64,000 nucleotides of DNA from Bordetella sp. LUAb4 (GCF_021325795.1 NZ_JAHPZX010000005.1:227587-291586); one strand, 5' to 3'. Positions 10,217 to 20,012 are shown, counted from the stretch's first letter. The notes: a model not told the origin generated them from the letters alone. A program made the numbers and translations.

Positions 10217-10603
10217 ATGGCATATAGCGAAAAAGTTCTGGATCACTACGAAAACCCCCGCAACGTCGGTTCGTTCGAAAAGGGCGACAGCACGGTGGGA
10301 ACGGGCATGGTGGGCGCGCCCGCCTGTGGCGACGTCATGAAGCTGCAGATCAAGGTCGGCGCGGATGGCGTCATTGAAGATGCGCGCTTCAAGACCTACG
10401 GCTGTGGTTCGGCCATTGCCTCCAGCTCGCTCGTCACCGAGTGGGTCAAGGGCAAGACGCTGGACGAAGCGATGAGCATCCGCAACACGCAGATCGCCGA
10501 AGAACTGGCCCTGCCGCCGGTGAAGATTCACTGTTCGATCCTGGCGGAAGACGCCATCAAGGCGGCTGTCCAGGATTACAAAGAAAAGCACTCGGTGAAC
10601 TGA
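10217..10603 (+). CDS. iscU: Fe-S cluster scaffold protein IscU
   Basis: 128 residues. IscU is the scaffold on which [2Fe-2S] clusters are built. All ligands are conserved at the E. coli positions: Cys37, Asp39, Cys63, His105 and Cys106. The HscA-recognition motif LPPVK is at 99-103. The start at 10217 ([16 protein letters not shown]) is preferred over an in-frame GTG 15 bases upstream because it matches the family N-terminus. It lies between iscS and iscA. Confidence 0.98.
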   Translation: MAYSEKVLDHYENPRNVGSFEKGDSTVGTGMVGAPACGDVMKLQIKVGADGVIEDARFKTYGCGSAIASSSLVTEWVKGKTLDEAMSIRNTQIAEELALPPVKIHCSILAEDAIKAAVQDYKEKHSVN

Positions 10604-10605
10604 TC

Positions 10606-10929
10606 ATGGCTGTTACGCTCACTCAGCAGGCGGCGAACCACATCGACCGCTATTTGCAGCGCCGCGGCAAGGGTGTGGGCTTGCGCTTGGGCGTCAGGAC
10701 GACCGGTTGCTCGGGCATGGCTTACAAGCTGGAATATGTGGATGCGCCGGATCCGGCCGACGAGGTGTTCGAAAGCCACGGGGTCAAGGTGTTCGTCGAT
10801 CCCAAGAGCTTGTCGTACATCGACGGCACCGAGCTCGACTATGCACGCGAAGGCCTGAACGAAGGGTTCAAGTTCCGTAATCCCAACGAAAAGGCGACCT
10901 GCGGCTGCGGCGAGTCGTTCACGGTGTAG
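10606..10929 (+). CDS. iscA: Iron-sulfur cluster assembly protein IscA
   Basis: 107 residues, an A-type carrier that delivers Fe-S clusters, especially [4Fe-4S], to apoproteins. The three conserved cysteines are Cys35 (TTGCSGMAY), Cys99 and Cys101 (CGCGESF at the C-terminus). The gene starts 2 bases after the iscU stop, and its stop codon overlaps the GTG start of hscB by one base, consistent with translational coupling. Confidence 0.97.
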   Translation: MAVTLTQQAANHIDRYLQRRGKGVGLRLGVRTTGCSGMAYKLEYVDAPDPADEVFESHGVKVFVDPKSLSYIDGTELDYAREGLNEGFKFRNPNEKATCGCGESFTV

Positions 10930-11465
10930 TGTTGGCCGCTGACGATCATTTCAGTTTGTTTGGCCTGCCGGCGCGTTTCGCGCTGGATGCCCAGGCCCTG
11001 GAGCAGTCCTGGCGCGCCGTGGCGGCGCAAGTGCATCCCGATCGCTACGCCACGGCGTCGGCCGCGGAAAAGCGGGTGGCCATGCAATGGGCGGCCCGTG
11101 CCAACGAAGCCTACCGGACGCTGCGGGATCCGCAGTTGCGCGCGCGCTACCTGTGCGAGCAGGCGGGCATCGACCTGCAGACCGAGAGCAACACCGCCAT
11201 GGACCGCGCGTTCCTGATGCAGCAGATGGAATGGCGTGAAATGCTGGACGACGCCCGCGCTGACCGCGACAACGCGCACGCCTTCGATGCCTTACGCGGA
11301 GAATTGGCGCAAGCCGATGCGGCCATGCAGACGACCCTCACCGATTTGCTGGACACGCGTCATGATCACGCCGCGGCCGGCGCGAAAGTCCGGGAATGGA
11401 TGTTCGTGCGCAAGATGAGCCAGGAAGTGGCGCAGGCGGTGCAGTCCGGGCATCCGGCCGATTAG
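10929..11465 (+). CDS. hscB: Co-chaperone HscB (J-domain protein)
   Basis: About 178 residues. HscB recruits IscU-cluster complexes to the Hsp70 HscA and stimulates its ATPase. The N-terminal J domain has the HPD motif at 36-38 (VHPDRYA), followed by the C-terminal three-helix IscU-binding domain typical of HscB. The start is GTG at 10929, overlapping the iscA stop, or TTG at 10932; no ATG fits. Confidence 0.93.
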   Translation: MLAADDHFSLFGLPARFALDAQALEQSWRAVAAQVHPDRYATASAAEKRVAMQWAARANEAYRTLRDPQLRARYLCEQAGIDLQTESNTAMDRAFLMQQMEWREMLDDARADRDNAHAFDALRGELAQADAAMQTTLTDLLDTRHDHAAAGAKVREWMFVRKMSQEVAQAVQSGHPAD

Positions 11466-11546
11466 CGACGACGGCTCCGCGGTGTCGCGGGGCTGTGCAA
11501 CGGCGTTACGGTCCTGGCCGGCGCTGTTCAACGATACGAATCCATC

Positions 11547-13409
11547 ATGGCTCTATTGCAGATTTCAGAACCCGGTGAATCGCCCGCGCCGCATCAGCGC
11601 AAGCTGGCGGTGGGCATCGACCTGGGTACAACCAATTCCCTGGTGGCGGCGGTGCGCAGCAGCGTGCCCGAAGTGCTGCCGGACGAGCAAGGGCGTGCCC
11701 TGCTGCCGTCCGCGGTGCGCTACCTGGCCGACGGGCAGCGCGTGGTCGGGTATGACGCCCTGACGGCGCAGGCCGAAGATCCGGCCAATTCCATTGTTTC
11801 CGTCAAGCGCTTCATGGGCCGCTCGGCCGACGACGCGCGCGCCAGCGGCGCCGCCTACGACTTCGTCGATGCGCCCGGCATGGCGCGCCTGCGCACCGTG
11901 CAAGGCGAGCTGAGCCCGGTCGAGGTGTCGGCACATATTCTGGAGCGTCTGCGCGCGCGTGCTGAAGCGGTACTGGGCGACGACCTCGTGGGCGCGGTGA
12001 TCACCGTGCCGGCGTACTTCGACGACGCACAGCGCCAGGCCACGCGCGACGCCGCGCGGCTGGCGGGACTGAACGTGTTGCGCCTGCTCAATGAACCCAC
12101 CGCGGCCGCTATCGCTTATGGGCTGGAGAATGCCGCGGAAGGGGTATATGCCGTTTACGACCTGGGCGGCGGCACGTTCGATATTTCGGTGCTGCGGCTG
12201 ACCAAGGGCGTATTCGAAGTGATCGCCACGGGTGGTGATACCGCCTTGGGCGGCGATGATTTCGACGGTTTGATCGCGTCCCATGTGCTGGACGCCCTGG
12301 ATGGCGCCGCCTGGTCGCGCCATGACCGGCGCGCGTTGACGGTTGCCGTGAAAGCCGCGCGCGAACGCCTGACCGATGTGGAGACCACCACGGTCGACGT
12401 GCGTCTGCAGGATGGCCGCCAGCTCAGCCACCCGCTGACGCGCGCGCAGTTCGAGGACATGGCTGCCGGGCTGATCGATCGTACGCTGGCCTGCGCGCGG
12501 CGTGCGCTGCAGGATGCGAATCTGCAGAAATCCGAGGTGCGCGGTGTGGTGATGGTCGGCGGCGCCACGCGCATGCCGGTCGTACGCCGCAAGGTGGGCG
12601 AATTCTTCGGCCAGACGCCATTGACCGATCTGGATCCGGATCAAGTCGTGGCGCTGGGCGCGGCCCTGCAAGCCAATCTGCTGGCGGGTAATCGGGCGCC
12701 GGGCGAGGACTGGCTGCTGTTGGACGTGATTCCGCTGTCCCTGGGCCTGGAAACCATGGGCGGGCTGGTCGAGCGCATCATTCCTCGCAACAGCACCATT
12801 CCCGTGGCGCGGGCGCAGGAATTCACCACCTTCAAGGACGGGCAGGGAGCCATGAGCTTCCACGTGCTGCAGGGCGAACGTGAACTGGTGAGCGACAACC
12901 GTTCGCTGGCGCGCTTCGAATTGCGCGGGATTCCACCTATGGTGGCCGGTGCCGCCCGCATCCGCGTCACCTTTCAGGTCGACGCCGATGGCTTGTTGGG
13001 TGTGACGGCGCGGGAACAGAGCACCGGGGTGGAAGCCTCCGTGACGGTGAAGCCGTCTTACGGACTGTCCGACGAAGAAATCACCCGCATGCTGGCCGAC
13101 AGTGTGGACCAGGCCGATGCCGATGCGCAGGCGCGCATGCTGCGCGAACAGCAGGTCGAGGCGCGCCAACTGCTGGAGTCGGTACAGGCCGCGTTGGCGG
13201 CTGACGCCGATCTGCTGGACACCGACGAGCGTGCCAAGGTGGACGCCGCCCTGACCGGTGCCGCCGCGGCCCAGGAACTGACCGATGCCGACGCGGTGCG
13301 TGCCGCGGTACAGGCCTTGTCCGACGCCACCGAGGACTTCGCCGCCCGCCGCATGGACCGCAGCATCCGCCGCGCCCTGTCGGGCCGCAAGCTGGACGAA
13401 ATCGCCTGA
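11547..13409 (+). CDS. hscA: Fe-S protein maturation chaperone HscA (Hsp70 family)
   Basis: 620 residues, a specialised Hsp70 that remodels IscU and promotes cluster release. The ATPase domain begins with [13 protein letters not shown] (about 25-37) and contains the second phosphate motif [12 protein letters not shown] substrate-binding domain follows (EPSV-type [14 protein letters not shown]) and then a helical lid. The length matches HscA (about 616-620), shorter than DnaK. The 81-base gap before it is the longest in the operon, and I see no terminator in it. Confidence 0.97.
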   Translation: MALLQISEPGESPAPHQRKLAVGIDLGTTNSLVAAVRSSVPEVLPDEQGRALLPSAVRYLADGQRVVGYDALTAQAEDPANSIVSVKRFMGRSADDARASGAAYDFVDAPGMARLRTVQGELSPVEVSAHILERLRARAEAVLGDDLVGAVITVPAYFDDAQRQATRDAARLAGLNVLRLLNEPTAAAIAYGLENAAEGVYAVYDLGGGTFDISVLRLTKGVFEVIATGGDTALGGDDFDGLIASHVLDALDGAAWSRHDRRALTVAVKAARERLTDVETTTVDVRLQDGRQLSHPLTRAQFEDMAAGLIDRTLACARRALQDANLQKSEVRGVVMVGGATRMPVVRRKVGEFFGQTPLTDLDPDQVVALGAALQANLLAGNRAPGEDWLLLDVIPLSLGLETMGGLVERIIPRNSTIPVARAQEFTTFKDGQGAMSFHVLQGERELVSDNRSLARFELRGIPPMVAGAARIRVTFQVDADGLLGVTAREQSTGVEASVTVKPSYGLSDEEITRMLADSVDQADADAQARMLREQQVEARQLLESVQAALAADADLLDTDERAKVDAALTGAAAAQELTDADAVRAAVQALSDATEDFAARRMDRSIRRALSGRKLDEIA

Positions 13410-13418
13410 GTTTTTCAT

Positions 13419-13760
13419 ATGCCCAAACTTACCGTTTTGCCCCATCCCGACGTCTGCCCCAATGGCGCCGTCATCGAGAATGCCCCGCAGGGCGTGTCGA
13501 TCTGCCGCGTGATGCTGGATAACCACATCGAACTCGAGCACGCTTGCGAGCTGTCCTGCGCCTGTACCACTTGCCACGTCGTTGTGCGCGAGGGATACAA
13601 CTCCCTGGAAGATGCCACTGATTCCGAGGAAGATCTGCTGGACAAGGCCTGGGGCCTGTCGTCGACGTCGCGCCTGGCTTGCCAGGCCAAGATCGCCGAT
13701 ACCGACCTGACCGTGGAAATTCCCCGCTATACGATCAATCACGCCAAGGAGAACCATTGA
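13419..13760 (+). CDS. fdx: ISC-type [2Fe-2S] ferredoxin
   Basis: 113 residues, adrenodoxin-like. It supplies electrons for cluster assembly. The ligands are Cys43, Cys49, Cys52 and Cys88 (CELSCACTTCH ... RLACQA), the C-x5-C-x2-C...C pattern of Isc ferredoxins; Cys47 is extra. The gene starts 9 bases after hscA, and its TGA overlaps the iscX ATG. Confidence 0.97.
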   Translation: MPKLTVLPHPDVCPNGAVIENAPQGVSICRVMLDNHIELEHACELSCACTTCHVVVREGYNSLEDATDSEEDLLDKAWGLSSTSRLACQAKIADTDLTVEIPRYTINHAKENH

Positions 13761-13954
13761 TGAAATGGGTCGATACGTATCAGATCGCCGAAGCCTTGTT
13801 CGACGTTCATCCGGACGTGGATCCGGCTACGGTGCGTTTCACGCAGTTGCGCGAAATGGTGATGGCGCTGCCGGGCTTCGAGGATGATCCCGCCCGTTCG
13901 GGGGAAAAGATCCTGGAAGCCATCCAGCAGGCCTGGATCGAAGAGGCAGCCTGA
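13760..13954 (+). CDS. iscX: Fe-S cluster assembly protein IscX
   Basis: 64 residues, a small acidic protein that binds IscS and modulates its activity, perhaps with iron. The start MKWVDTYQIAEALFD and the DPATVRFTQLREMV segment are typical. The ATG overlaps the fdx stop (atga). It is the last gene of the operon; a terminator lies about 75 bases downstream. Confidence 0.95.
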   Translation: MKWVDTYQIAEALFDVHPDVDPATVRFTQLREMVMALPGFEDDPARSGEKILEAIQQAWIEEAA

Positions 13955-14027
13955 GGCAGCTATTCGAGGCAGGTGAGCGGGGCAGTCCTTCAAGACAGGT
14001 ATTTGCCCGTGCGCGGCGGTATCATGC

Positions 14028-14062
14028 AGGCCGGCGGTCCCCCGAGGACAGCCGGCCTTTTT
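14028..14062 (+). terminator. isc operon terminator
   Basis: The stem aggccggc (14028-14035) / gccggcct (14051-14058) is perfect, with a 15-base loop and five T residues after it. Confidence 0.8.
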
Positions 14063-14140
14063 GCATTTCACCGGATGGACGTTAGCCTGGCCCAGGCGCT
14101 CCGGTGAAGCGTGGCGCTACTCTCAACCATCGAGCGATTC

Positions 14141-15037
14141 ATGTCTCTTCCGACCCTGCGTTTTGGCTTGGCAGCGAACCGGCTGCATCACGAGGCGCCC
14201 AATGCGGCCCTGTTCGACTGGTTGCGCGGCTGTTCGGGTTCCATCCGCGAGATGGGCATCCAGCTTTACACCGTGGGCCGCACGCACGATGCCATTTCGC
14301 GCGAGGGCATGCTGCAAGGCTATTCCGGCCTGATTCGCTATCCGTATGGCCGGGAAGGCGGCTTGATGAAGCTGGTGGCGCGCGTGACGGAAGGGCGCGA
14401 CGGCAGCCAGCCTTTCGATGGGGCCATCTATCTGATCGACCCGGTCGATCCTTCGTCGATCTTCCCCGAAGCATTGGCGCTCAAGCGCCAGTGCATCACG
14501 CATGGCAAGCCTTTCGTGTCCACGCTGGCGGGCGCCATCGAGTGGGTGGAGGTCGAGCGTGTGCTGGCGGGCCTGGCGCCGGATCCGGCCAGTTCGCGCC
14601 TGTTGGATTTCTCGCGCCAGACGATGGCCTTGATCGCGCACGACGCGTTGAAGGACCAGATGGTCGATTTCGCGGATACGCATTTCGATCTGTTGTCGCG
14701 TTTCGCGCGCCGCGTGGCTACCGGGACGACCGGCGGCCGCTTGAACGATTTGGCGTGGTCGCGTGGCTGGCCGTCGGACAAGCCTTGGGTGCATCGCTAT
14801 CTGAGCGGACCCCTGGGCGGTGACGCGCAGATCGGCGAGCTGGTGCTGGAGCATCAGTGCCAGCGGGTGATCTTCTTCGAGGATCCCCATGTGGCGCGGC
14901 AGCACGAAGCCGATATCCAATTGCTTGAACGTGCGGTACGCGTAGTGACCGCGACGGCGTCCTGCGCCACGTCGCCCGCCGTCGCGCGCCGGTGGGCGCA
15001 GGCGATGGAGTTGCGGTTGCAACGCTTGGGCGGGTAG
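14141..15037 (+). CDS. Two-domain methylglyoxal synthase-like protein
   Basis: 298 residues, about twice the length of E. coli MgsA (152). Residues about 160-290 are a clear MGS domain: IAHDALKD (His167, Asp168), phosphate loop ATGTTGG (193-199), GPLGGDAQIG (Asp228), IFFEDP (Asp248) and QHEAD (His255, Asp258). These correspond to the catalytic set that turns dihydroxyacetone phosphate into methylglyoxal. Residues about 5-140 look like a second, degenerate copy (YTVGRTHDAISREGML, YPYGREGGLM, AIYLIDPVDP) that lacks the acidic and histidine catalytic residues. ATG at 14141 is chosen; an in-frame GTG lies at 14111. The gene stands alone between the isc operon and convergent lysS. Confidence 0.85.
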   Translation: MSLPTLRFGLAANRLHHEAPNAALFDWLRGCSGSIREMGIQLYTVGRTHDAISREGMLQGYSGLIRYPYGREGGLMKLVARVTEGRDGSQPFDGAIYLIDPVDPSSIFPEALALKRQCITHGKPFVSTLAGAIEWVEVERVLAGLAPDPASSRLLDFSRQTMALIAHDALKDQMVDFADTHFDLLSRFARRVATGTTGGRLNDLAWSRGWPSDKPWVHRYLSGPLGGDAQIGELVLEHQCQRVIFFEDPHVARQHEADIQLLERAVRVVTATASCATSPAVARRWAQAMELRLQRLGG

Positions 15038-15074
15038 CTTGCTGCCGGCAAACTCCGCGGAGAGTGTTCTGTCC

Positions 15075-15158
15075 TGACCGACCGGGCCAGGCCAGACCGG
15101 ACCAGGCGAGACCAGACCAGGCCAGGCCAGACCAGACCTGACCTGACCTGATCTGACC
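15075..15158. repeat. Imperfect 5-bp tandem repeat
   Basis: About 17 consecutive pentamers of the form (a/t/g)(g)(a/g)cc, such as agacc, aggcc and tgacc, with one 4-base unit near the left end. It is non-coding and lies between the mgs-like gene and its terminator, and looks like slippage-generated simple sequence. Confidence 0.8.
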
Positions 15159-15203
15159 GGCCCGCATGGCTCCGCCAGAGACCTGCATCATGACCGGACG
15201 ATC

Positions 15204-15231
15204 AAAGGCCACCCCTTGGGGTGGCCTTTTT
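15204..15231. terminator. Terminator between convergent genes (mgs-like and lysS)
   Basis: The stem aaaggccacccc / ggggtggccttt is followed by a T run. Flanking A and T tracts suggest it works in both directions. Confidence 0.85.
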
Positions 15232-15256
15232 ACACCAAAGCCCTGTGCCGCCAGGC

Positions 15257-16777
15257 TCAGTCTTCTCGCCGCAGGTGCGGGAACAGAATGACGTCGCGGA
15301 TGCTGGGGCTGTCGGTCAGCAGCATGACCAGGCGGTCGATGCCGATACCGCAACCTCCAGTGGGAGGCATGCCGTACTCGAGCGCGCGGATGTAGTCGGC
15401 ATCGTAGAACATGGCTTCCTCGTCGCCGGCGTCCTTGGCTTCGACCTGGGCGCGGAAGCGCTCGGCCTGGTCCTCGGGATCATTCAACTCGGAAAAGCCG
15501 TTGGCGATTTCGCGGCCGGTGATGAACAGTTCGAAGCGCTCGGTGATGCCTGCACGGGTATCCGACGCACGTGCCAGCGGCGAAACCTCGATCGGGTAGT
15601 CGATGATGTAGGTCGGCTGCCACAGCTTGGCTTCGGCGGTTTCTTCGAACAGCGCCAATTGCAGCGCGCCCAGGCCGGCCCGCGCCAGCGGCGCATTGTC
15701 GACGTTGGCACCCAGCTTCTTCAGCTCGGCCCGCACGAAGGCGGCATCGTCGAGTTGCGCCTGGGTGTAGCCCGGCGCGTACTTGAGGATGGCCTCACAG
15801 ATGGTCAGGCGGTCGAAGGGACGCGACAGATCCAGTTCGCGTTCTTGATACGTCAGTACGGCGCTGCCGGTCGCGGCGATGGCGGCCTGGCGGATGACTT
15901 GTTCGGTGAAGTCCATCAGCCAACGGTAGTCCGTGAAGGCCGCGTAGAACTCCATCATCGTGAATTCGGGATTGTGCCGCGGGCTGACGCCTTCGTTGCG
16001 GAAATTCCGGTTGATTTCGAATACGCGCTCGAAACCGCCGACGATCAGGCGCTTCAGATACAGTTCGGGCGCGATGCGCAGGAACATCTGCATGTCCAGC
16101 GCATTGTGGTGCGTGACGAAAGGCTTGGCCGCCGCACCGCCGGGGATGGGGTGCAGCATGGGCGTCTCGACTTCCAGGAAGTTGGCGTCGAGCATGAACT
16201 GGCGGATGCCGCCGATGGCCTTGCTGCGCGCGGCGAACGTGCGGCGCGTTTCTTCAGTCATCATCAGGTCGACATAGCGCTGGCGATAGCGCAGCTCCTG
16301 GTCGGCCACGCCGTGGAACTTGTCCGGCAAAGGACGCAGCGACTTCGACAGCAGACGGGCCTGCGTGGCGTGGATGGACAGTTCGCCCTTGTTGGTCTTG
16401 AAGATAGTGCCTTCGACCGCGATGATGTCGCCGATGTCCCACTGCTTGAAAGCCGCGTAGGGCTCTTCGCCCAGCGTGCCGCGGTCCAGATAGATCTGGA
16501 TGCGGCCGGTGGCGTCCTGCAGCGTGGCGAAGCTGGCCTTGCCCATGACGCGCTTGAGCATCATGCGGCCGGCTACCTTGGCTACGCGGGCCGTGGCGGC
16601 CAGCGCTTCCTGGTCCTTGTCGCCGTATTCGGCGTGCAGTTCGTCCGCGTGCGCATCGGGCACGTAGTCGTTGGGGAAGGCGACGCCGGTTTCACGCAGC
16701 TTGGCAAGCTTGGCGCGGCGCTCGGCGATCAGCCGGTTTTCGTCTTGCGCGGGGTTGGCGGTCGAAGTATCGGTCAT
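15257..16777 (-). CDS. lysS: Lysyl-tRNA synthetase, class II
   Basis: 506 residues. It charges tRNA-Lys. An N-terminal OB-fold anticodon-binding domain (about 60-165) precedes the class II catalytic core. The core has motif 2 [15 protein letters not shown], the [12 protein letters not shown] region and motif 3 [12 protein letters not shown] near the C-terminus. The length is normal. It lies 8 bases downstream of a short-chain dehydrogenase gene on the same strand, so the two are probably co-transcribed with prfB, as prfB-SDR-lysS. Confidence 0.98.
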   Translation of the reverse strand: MTDTSTANPAQDENRLIAERRAKLAKLRETGVAFPNDYVPDAHADELHAEYGDKDQEALAATARVAKVAGRMMLKRVMGKASFATLQDATGRIQIYLDRGTLGEEPYAAFKQWDIGDIIAVEGTIFKTNKGELSIHATQARLLSKSLRPLPDKFHGVADQELRYRQRYVDLMMTEETRRTFAARSKAIGGIRQFMLDANFLEVETPMLHPIPGGAAAKPFVTHHNALDMQMFLRIAPELYLKRLIVGGFERVFEINRNFRNEGVSPRHNPEFTMMEFYAAFTDYRWLMDFTEQVIRQAAIAATGSAVLTYQERELDLSRPFDRLTICEAILKYAPGYTQAQLDDAAFVRAELKKLGANVDNAPLARAGLGALQLALFEETAEAKLWQPTYIIDYPIEVSPLARASDTRAGITERFELFITGREIANGFSELNDPEDQAERFRAQVEAKDAGDEEAMFYDADYIRALEYGMPPTGGCGIGIDRLVMLLTDSPSIRDVILFPHLRRED

Positions 16778-16785
16778 GGCAAGGT

Positions 16786-17541
16786 TCAGTCGTAATTACG
16801 GATGTCGTCGATTTCGGTCTGGCCGAAATCGTCACGGTCGAGATAGGCGGCGATCCGCGCGGCGACGTTGGCCGGCGCGGACAGCTTGCCGCTGGCGTGC
16901 ATGTCCTGGAAGCGTGACAGGGCAGGGAAGGCGGCGGGATCGCTGCCGCGGATGGCCACCTGCATGTCCGTGTCGACGACGCCGGGGGCGAGCGATACCA
17001 CGCGCGCGCCGTCGGCGCCTTGTTCCTGCTTGAGGACCCGGGTGTACATGTCCAGTGCCGCCTTGGTGGCACAGTAGACACCCCAGCCCGGGTTGGGGTT
17101 GCGGCCGGCGCCCGAGGAAATGTTGAGAATGCGACGGTCGGCCTTCAGCCCCTGGGTCGCCGTCAGGAACCGCGTGGTCAGCAGCATCACGGCGGTGACG
17201 TTCAGATTGAATGCGGTAGTGATGGCGGCGGCATCGTCCAACTGATCGCCGCGGGCCACGGGCTGTACCGTGCCGGCATTGTTGATCAACAGGTACCGGG
17301 CCGCGTCGCGCGGCAGGGCGGCGGCGACGCGCGCGCCGGCGTCGCTGGCCGCGGCCAGGTCGGACAGGTCGACGTCGATCTGCGTCAGTGTGGCGCCTTG
17401 GGCCTCGGCGTGGGCTTGCAACTCGGGGTCGGTACGGCGCGCCAGCGTGATCAATTGCACGCCGGGTTTGGCGAGAGCACGGGCCAGGGCGGCGCCGATG
17501 CCGCGCGAAGCGCCGGTGAGGACGACAGAGGTTGGGGTCAT
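16786..17541 (-). CDS. Short-chain dehydrogenase/reductase
   Basis: 251 residues, a classical SDR with a Rossmann fold. The cofactor motif TGASRGIG is at 9-16 and NNAG at 87-90. The catalytic residues are Ser143, Tyr156 and Lys160 (YCATK). The arginine in the glycine loop favours NADP(H). The overall look resembles sepiapterin reductase-like SDRs, but the substrate is unknown. It sits between prfB and lysS in the same direction with short gaps (82 and 8 bases), so it is probably expressed with translation genes by position rather than by function. Confidence 0.88.
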   Translation of the reverse strand: MTPTSVVLTGASRGIGAALARALAKPGVQLITLARRTDPELQAHAEAQGATLTQIDVDLSDLAAASDAGARVAAALPRDAARYLLINNAGTVQPVARGDQLDDAAAITTAFNLNVTAVMLLTTRFLTATQGLKADRRILNISSGAGRNPNPGWGVYCATKAALDMYTRVLKQEQGADGARVVSLAPGVVDTDMQVAIRGSDPAAFPALSRFQDMHASGKLSAPANVAARIAAYLDRDDFGQTEIDDIRNYD

Positions 17542-17623
17542 GCCGGGTCCTTGTTGTTCTGACTGAAAGGAAAATCGTCGTGCGAAGCCGCCGGCACGGC
17601 GCCTTGCGGCGCCGCGGCCGGTC

Positions 17624-18728
17624 TTAAACCGCTTGCTTCAAGCTGGCCTGGATGAAGGGATCGAGGTCGCCGTCCAGCACTTTCTGGGTGTTGGAGATTT
17701 CCACGTTGGTGCGCAGGTCCTTGATGCGGCTCTGGTCCAACACGTAGGAACGGATCTGGTGGCCCCAGCCCACATCGGTCTTGGAGTCTTCCAGTTTCTG
17801 TTGTTCCGCCATGCGGTTCCGCATTTCCAGCTCGTACAGGCGCGATTTCAGCATCTGCATGGCTTCGGCGCGGTTACGGTGCTGGGAGCGGTCGTTCTGG
17901 CACTGCACGACGATGCCGGTCGGGTTGTGCGTGATACGCACCGCCGAGTCGGTCTTGTTGATGTGCTGACCGCCGGCGCCGCTGGCGCGATAGGTGTCGA
18001 TGCGCAGATCCGCCGGGTTGACGTCGACTTCGAAGGATTCATCCACCTCGGGGTAGACGAACACGCTGGCGAAGGAGGTGTGGCGGCCGCCCGAGGAGTC
18101 GAACGGGCTCTTGCGCACCAGACGGTGCACGCCGGTTTCCGTGCGCAGGTAGCCGAAGGCGTACTCGCCTTCGATCTTGATGGTGGCGGATTTGATGCCG
18201 GCCACTTCGCCTTCCGATTCTTCCAGGATTTCGGTCTTGAAACCCTTGCGCTCGCAATACTTCAAGTATTGGCGCAGCAGCATGGACGCCCAGTCCTGCG
18301 CTTCGGTGCCGCCGGCGCCAGCCTGGATGTCCAGGAAGCAATTCAGCGGATCGGCGGGATTGGAGAACATCCGCCGGAATTCCAGCCCTTCCAGCTTTTG
18401 CTGGAAAGCGTCGGCGTCGAGTTCGATGGATTCGAGCGTGGCATCGTCGGCGTCAGCCGCGGCGAGTTCGAACAACTCGTTGGAGTCGGCCAGGCCGCTG
18501 CCCAGCGCGGACAAGGTGCCAACGACGTCTTCGAGGCTTTTCTTTTCGCGGCCCAGATCCTGGGCGTGCTTGGGATCGTTCCAGACTTCGGGGTTTTCCA
18601 GCTCGGCGTTTACGACCTGGAGGCGCTCATCTTTGGCATCGTAGTCAAAGATACCTCCGAAGTGCTCGTTCGCGCTCGGCGTAGTCGGCGAGTCGGGCGG
18701 CGAGCTGGTTCTGGCGTTCGGCTTCCAT
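17624..18728 (-). CDS. prfB: Peptide chain release factor 2 (programmed frameshift)
   Basis: RF2 recognises UAA and UGA stop codons. The coding sequence starts at the ATG at 18726-18728 ([16 protein letters not shown]...). After 27 codons it meets an in-frame TGA at 18645-18647 and continues in the +1 frame ([10 protein letters not shown]...) to 17624, giving about 367 residues, the family length. The SPF anticodon-like motif ([10 protein letters not shown]) and the catalytic GGQ ([11 protein letters not shown]) are both present. A zero-frame reading that starts further upstream (to 18961) is an artefact of ignoring the frameshift. Confidence 0.96.
18644..18658 (-). promoter_or_regulatory. 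prfB +1 programmed frameshift signal
   Basis: On the minus strand GGAGG (18654-18658), three bases (TAT), then CTT-TGA-C (18644-18650). This is the standard RF2 autoregulatory site: the internal Shine-Dalgarno-like element and slippery CTT codon shift ribosomes past the UGA when RF2 is scarce. Confidence 0.95.
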
Positions 18729-19082
18729 GGCAATCCTAAGGCTGTCTTATTGACTAAACCCGCCATTTTAGCCTGCCTTGGCGGCGGGCAGGGATGAGGA
18801 GTGGAACTGGCATTGTCAGCGGCGGTGACGGTAGCGGGAGCAGGGCCGGGCCAGGGCGAGGGCAGGGCTTGGAGGTCCAGGAAGATGCCGGTCGAAATTT
18901 GGGAAATTTCCTGGTGATGCGGCGTGGGAATCTGAAGCCTGGCATCCCGCAGGGAAGGCACTCTTGCGGAGTGTGCATTTCCGTTATGCCGAGTAGGTTA
19001 TTTGGCGCCGCCAAGGGTGATAGAGGCCAGCGCCTGGCTGATCGGGGAAGTGTTTTATGGATTCAGGATGCAGAGGTTGATT
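18729..19082 (+). promoter_or_regulatory. Upstream region of the accessory block, with a 17-bp palindrome
   Basis: A 354-base non-coding stretch between prfB and the 309-aa gene. Its only clear feature is a perfect palindrome, gaaattt-ggg-aaatttc (18894-18910), about 173 bases before the next start codon, which could be an operator. The left part (18780-18870) is G-rich and low in complexity. No recognisable promoter hexamers were found. Confidence 0.4.
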
Positions 19083-20012
19083 ATGGGCTACGACATCGAA
19101 ATGCCAGGGCGGTTGGCTTCTCTTTTCTTGCAGGATCAGGATACAGGGATAGACGTGCTGCCGGCGGTAGGCAAAGCCCGTTTGAATGAAGATCTGGTTT
19201 TTCATCCCTCCGACGGATCATCGCGCCTGGCCGAAAAGGCCAAGCCTGGACTCAGCGACATAAGCGCCGGCAAAAAGAGCAAAGGCAAAAAGACGTTCGT
19301 GGTGACACGGGTCGATGGCGACGCAGCGCTGCCGATAGCCGCGCCTGCCGGCCAGTCCGTTGGCGTGGCCATTGCCCCTACGCAAGCCCACGCTGTGCGG
19401 ACGGCGGTCGCGGTCGATGCCGTGGGGGCGAGCAAGGACAAGGGCATCAAGAACAAGATCCAAGCGCTGTATCGATCGCTGGTCGGGTGGCTGGAAGGCA
19501 GGCATGCGCGCAAAGCGCGCGCGCGGCTGGAGCCTGCGCTGAACGTCCAGCAGTTGGATTGGAGGGGGCTCGAAGAGGTGGCCAGTCGCACCAAGCTGCG
19601 CTATGGGAAGCTCGACCATCTTGTCGAACGGGCCTTGAAGGGCATGGACCAGGAGACGTTGCTGGCGCTGCGGCAGCAGGTCGACGCGCTCGACATCGAG
19701 CAACTGGAGGAAGAGGTCTACCGCGCCAAGCCCATCGCTGAGCAATGGAAGATGTATCAGCGCAGGCAGATCAAGTGGATGCCTATGAACCCTGACTTGT
19801 ATGCCCCGCTGGGCCCGACAGGCGAATTCCTGCCGCCTACCTTGCTGGATAACGGGAATTTTGAAGTGGTCAAGGACTTGCGTCGCGCGCTGCTCGCTGT
19901 GATCGATAGACCCGCGGAGCTCGAAAAGAGAGCGGCGGAGTGGGCGTTGCTTTTGGAGCAAGCGAGCGAGGATGAGTTGGTACCAGCAAACGCGGCGGCG
20001 CCAGCTGCCTGA
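19083..20012 (+). CDS. Unrecognised 309-aa protein, candidate secreted effector
   Basis: I do not recognise a family. The start is placed at ATG 19083 because agagg precedes it by 6 bases; ATG 19068 and TTG 19002 are alternatives. Residues 1-115 look disordered, rich in Gly, Ala, Ser and Lys, with a basic GKKSKGKK run at 63-70. The rest is strongly helical and charged. Residues 176-203 (KLDHLVERALKGMDQETLLAL...) resemble segments of the 845-aa protein encoded next. There is no signal peptide and no membrane segment. A terminator follows. The disordered N-terminus, helical body and accessory position are compatible with a type III secretion substrate, but nothing in the window proves secretion. 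Confidence 0.6.
   Translation: MGYDIEMPGRLASLFLQDQDTGIDVLPAVGKARLNEDLVFHPSDGSSRLAEKAKPGLSDISAGKKSKGKKTFVVTRVDGDAALPIAAPAGQSVGVAIAPTQAHAVRTAVAVDAVGASKDKGIKNKIQALYRSLVGWLEGRHARKARARLEPALNVQQLDWRGLEEVASRTKLRYGKLDHLVERALKGMDQETLLALRQQVDALDIEQLEEEVYRAKPIAEQWKMYQRRQIKWMPMNPDLYAPLGPTGEFLPPTLLDNGNFEVVKDLRRALLAVIDRPAELEKRAAEWALLLEQASEDELVPANAAAPAA

Noticed and set aside
11565..13757. 730-codon minus-strand frame opposite hscA and fdx
   Set aside because: Antisense shadow; the plus-strand genes have full Hsp70 and ferredoxin motifs.
15075..15158. Possible CRISPR-like array
   Set aside because: The period is 5 bases with no spacers; it is a simple-sequence repeat.
15221..16795. 524-codon plus-strand frame opposite lysS
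   Set aside because: Antisense shadow of a complete class II synthetase.
18729..18961. N-terminal extension of prfB to 18961
   Set aside because: It is open only because the frameshift is ignored. The genuine start and zero-frame leader peptide lie at 18646-18728.
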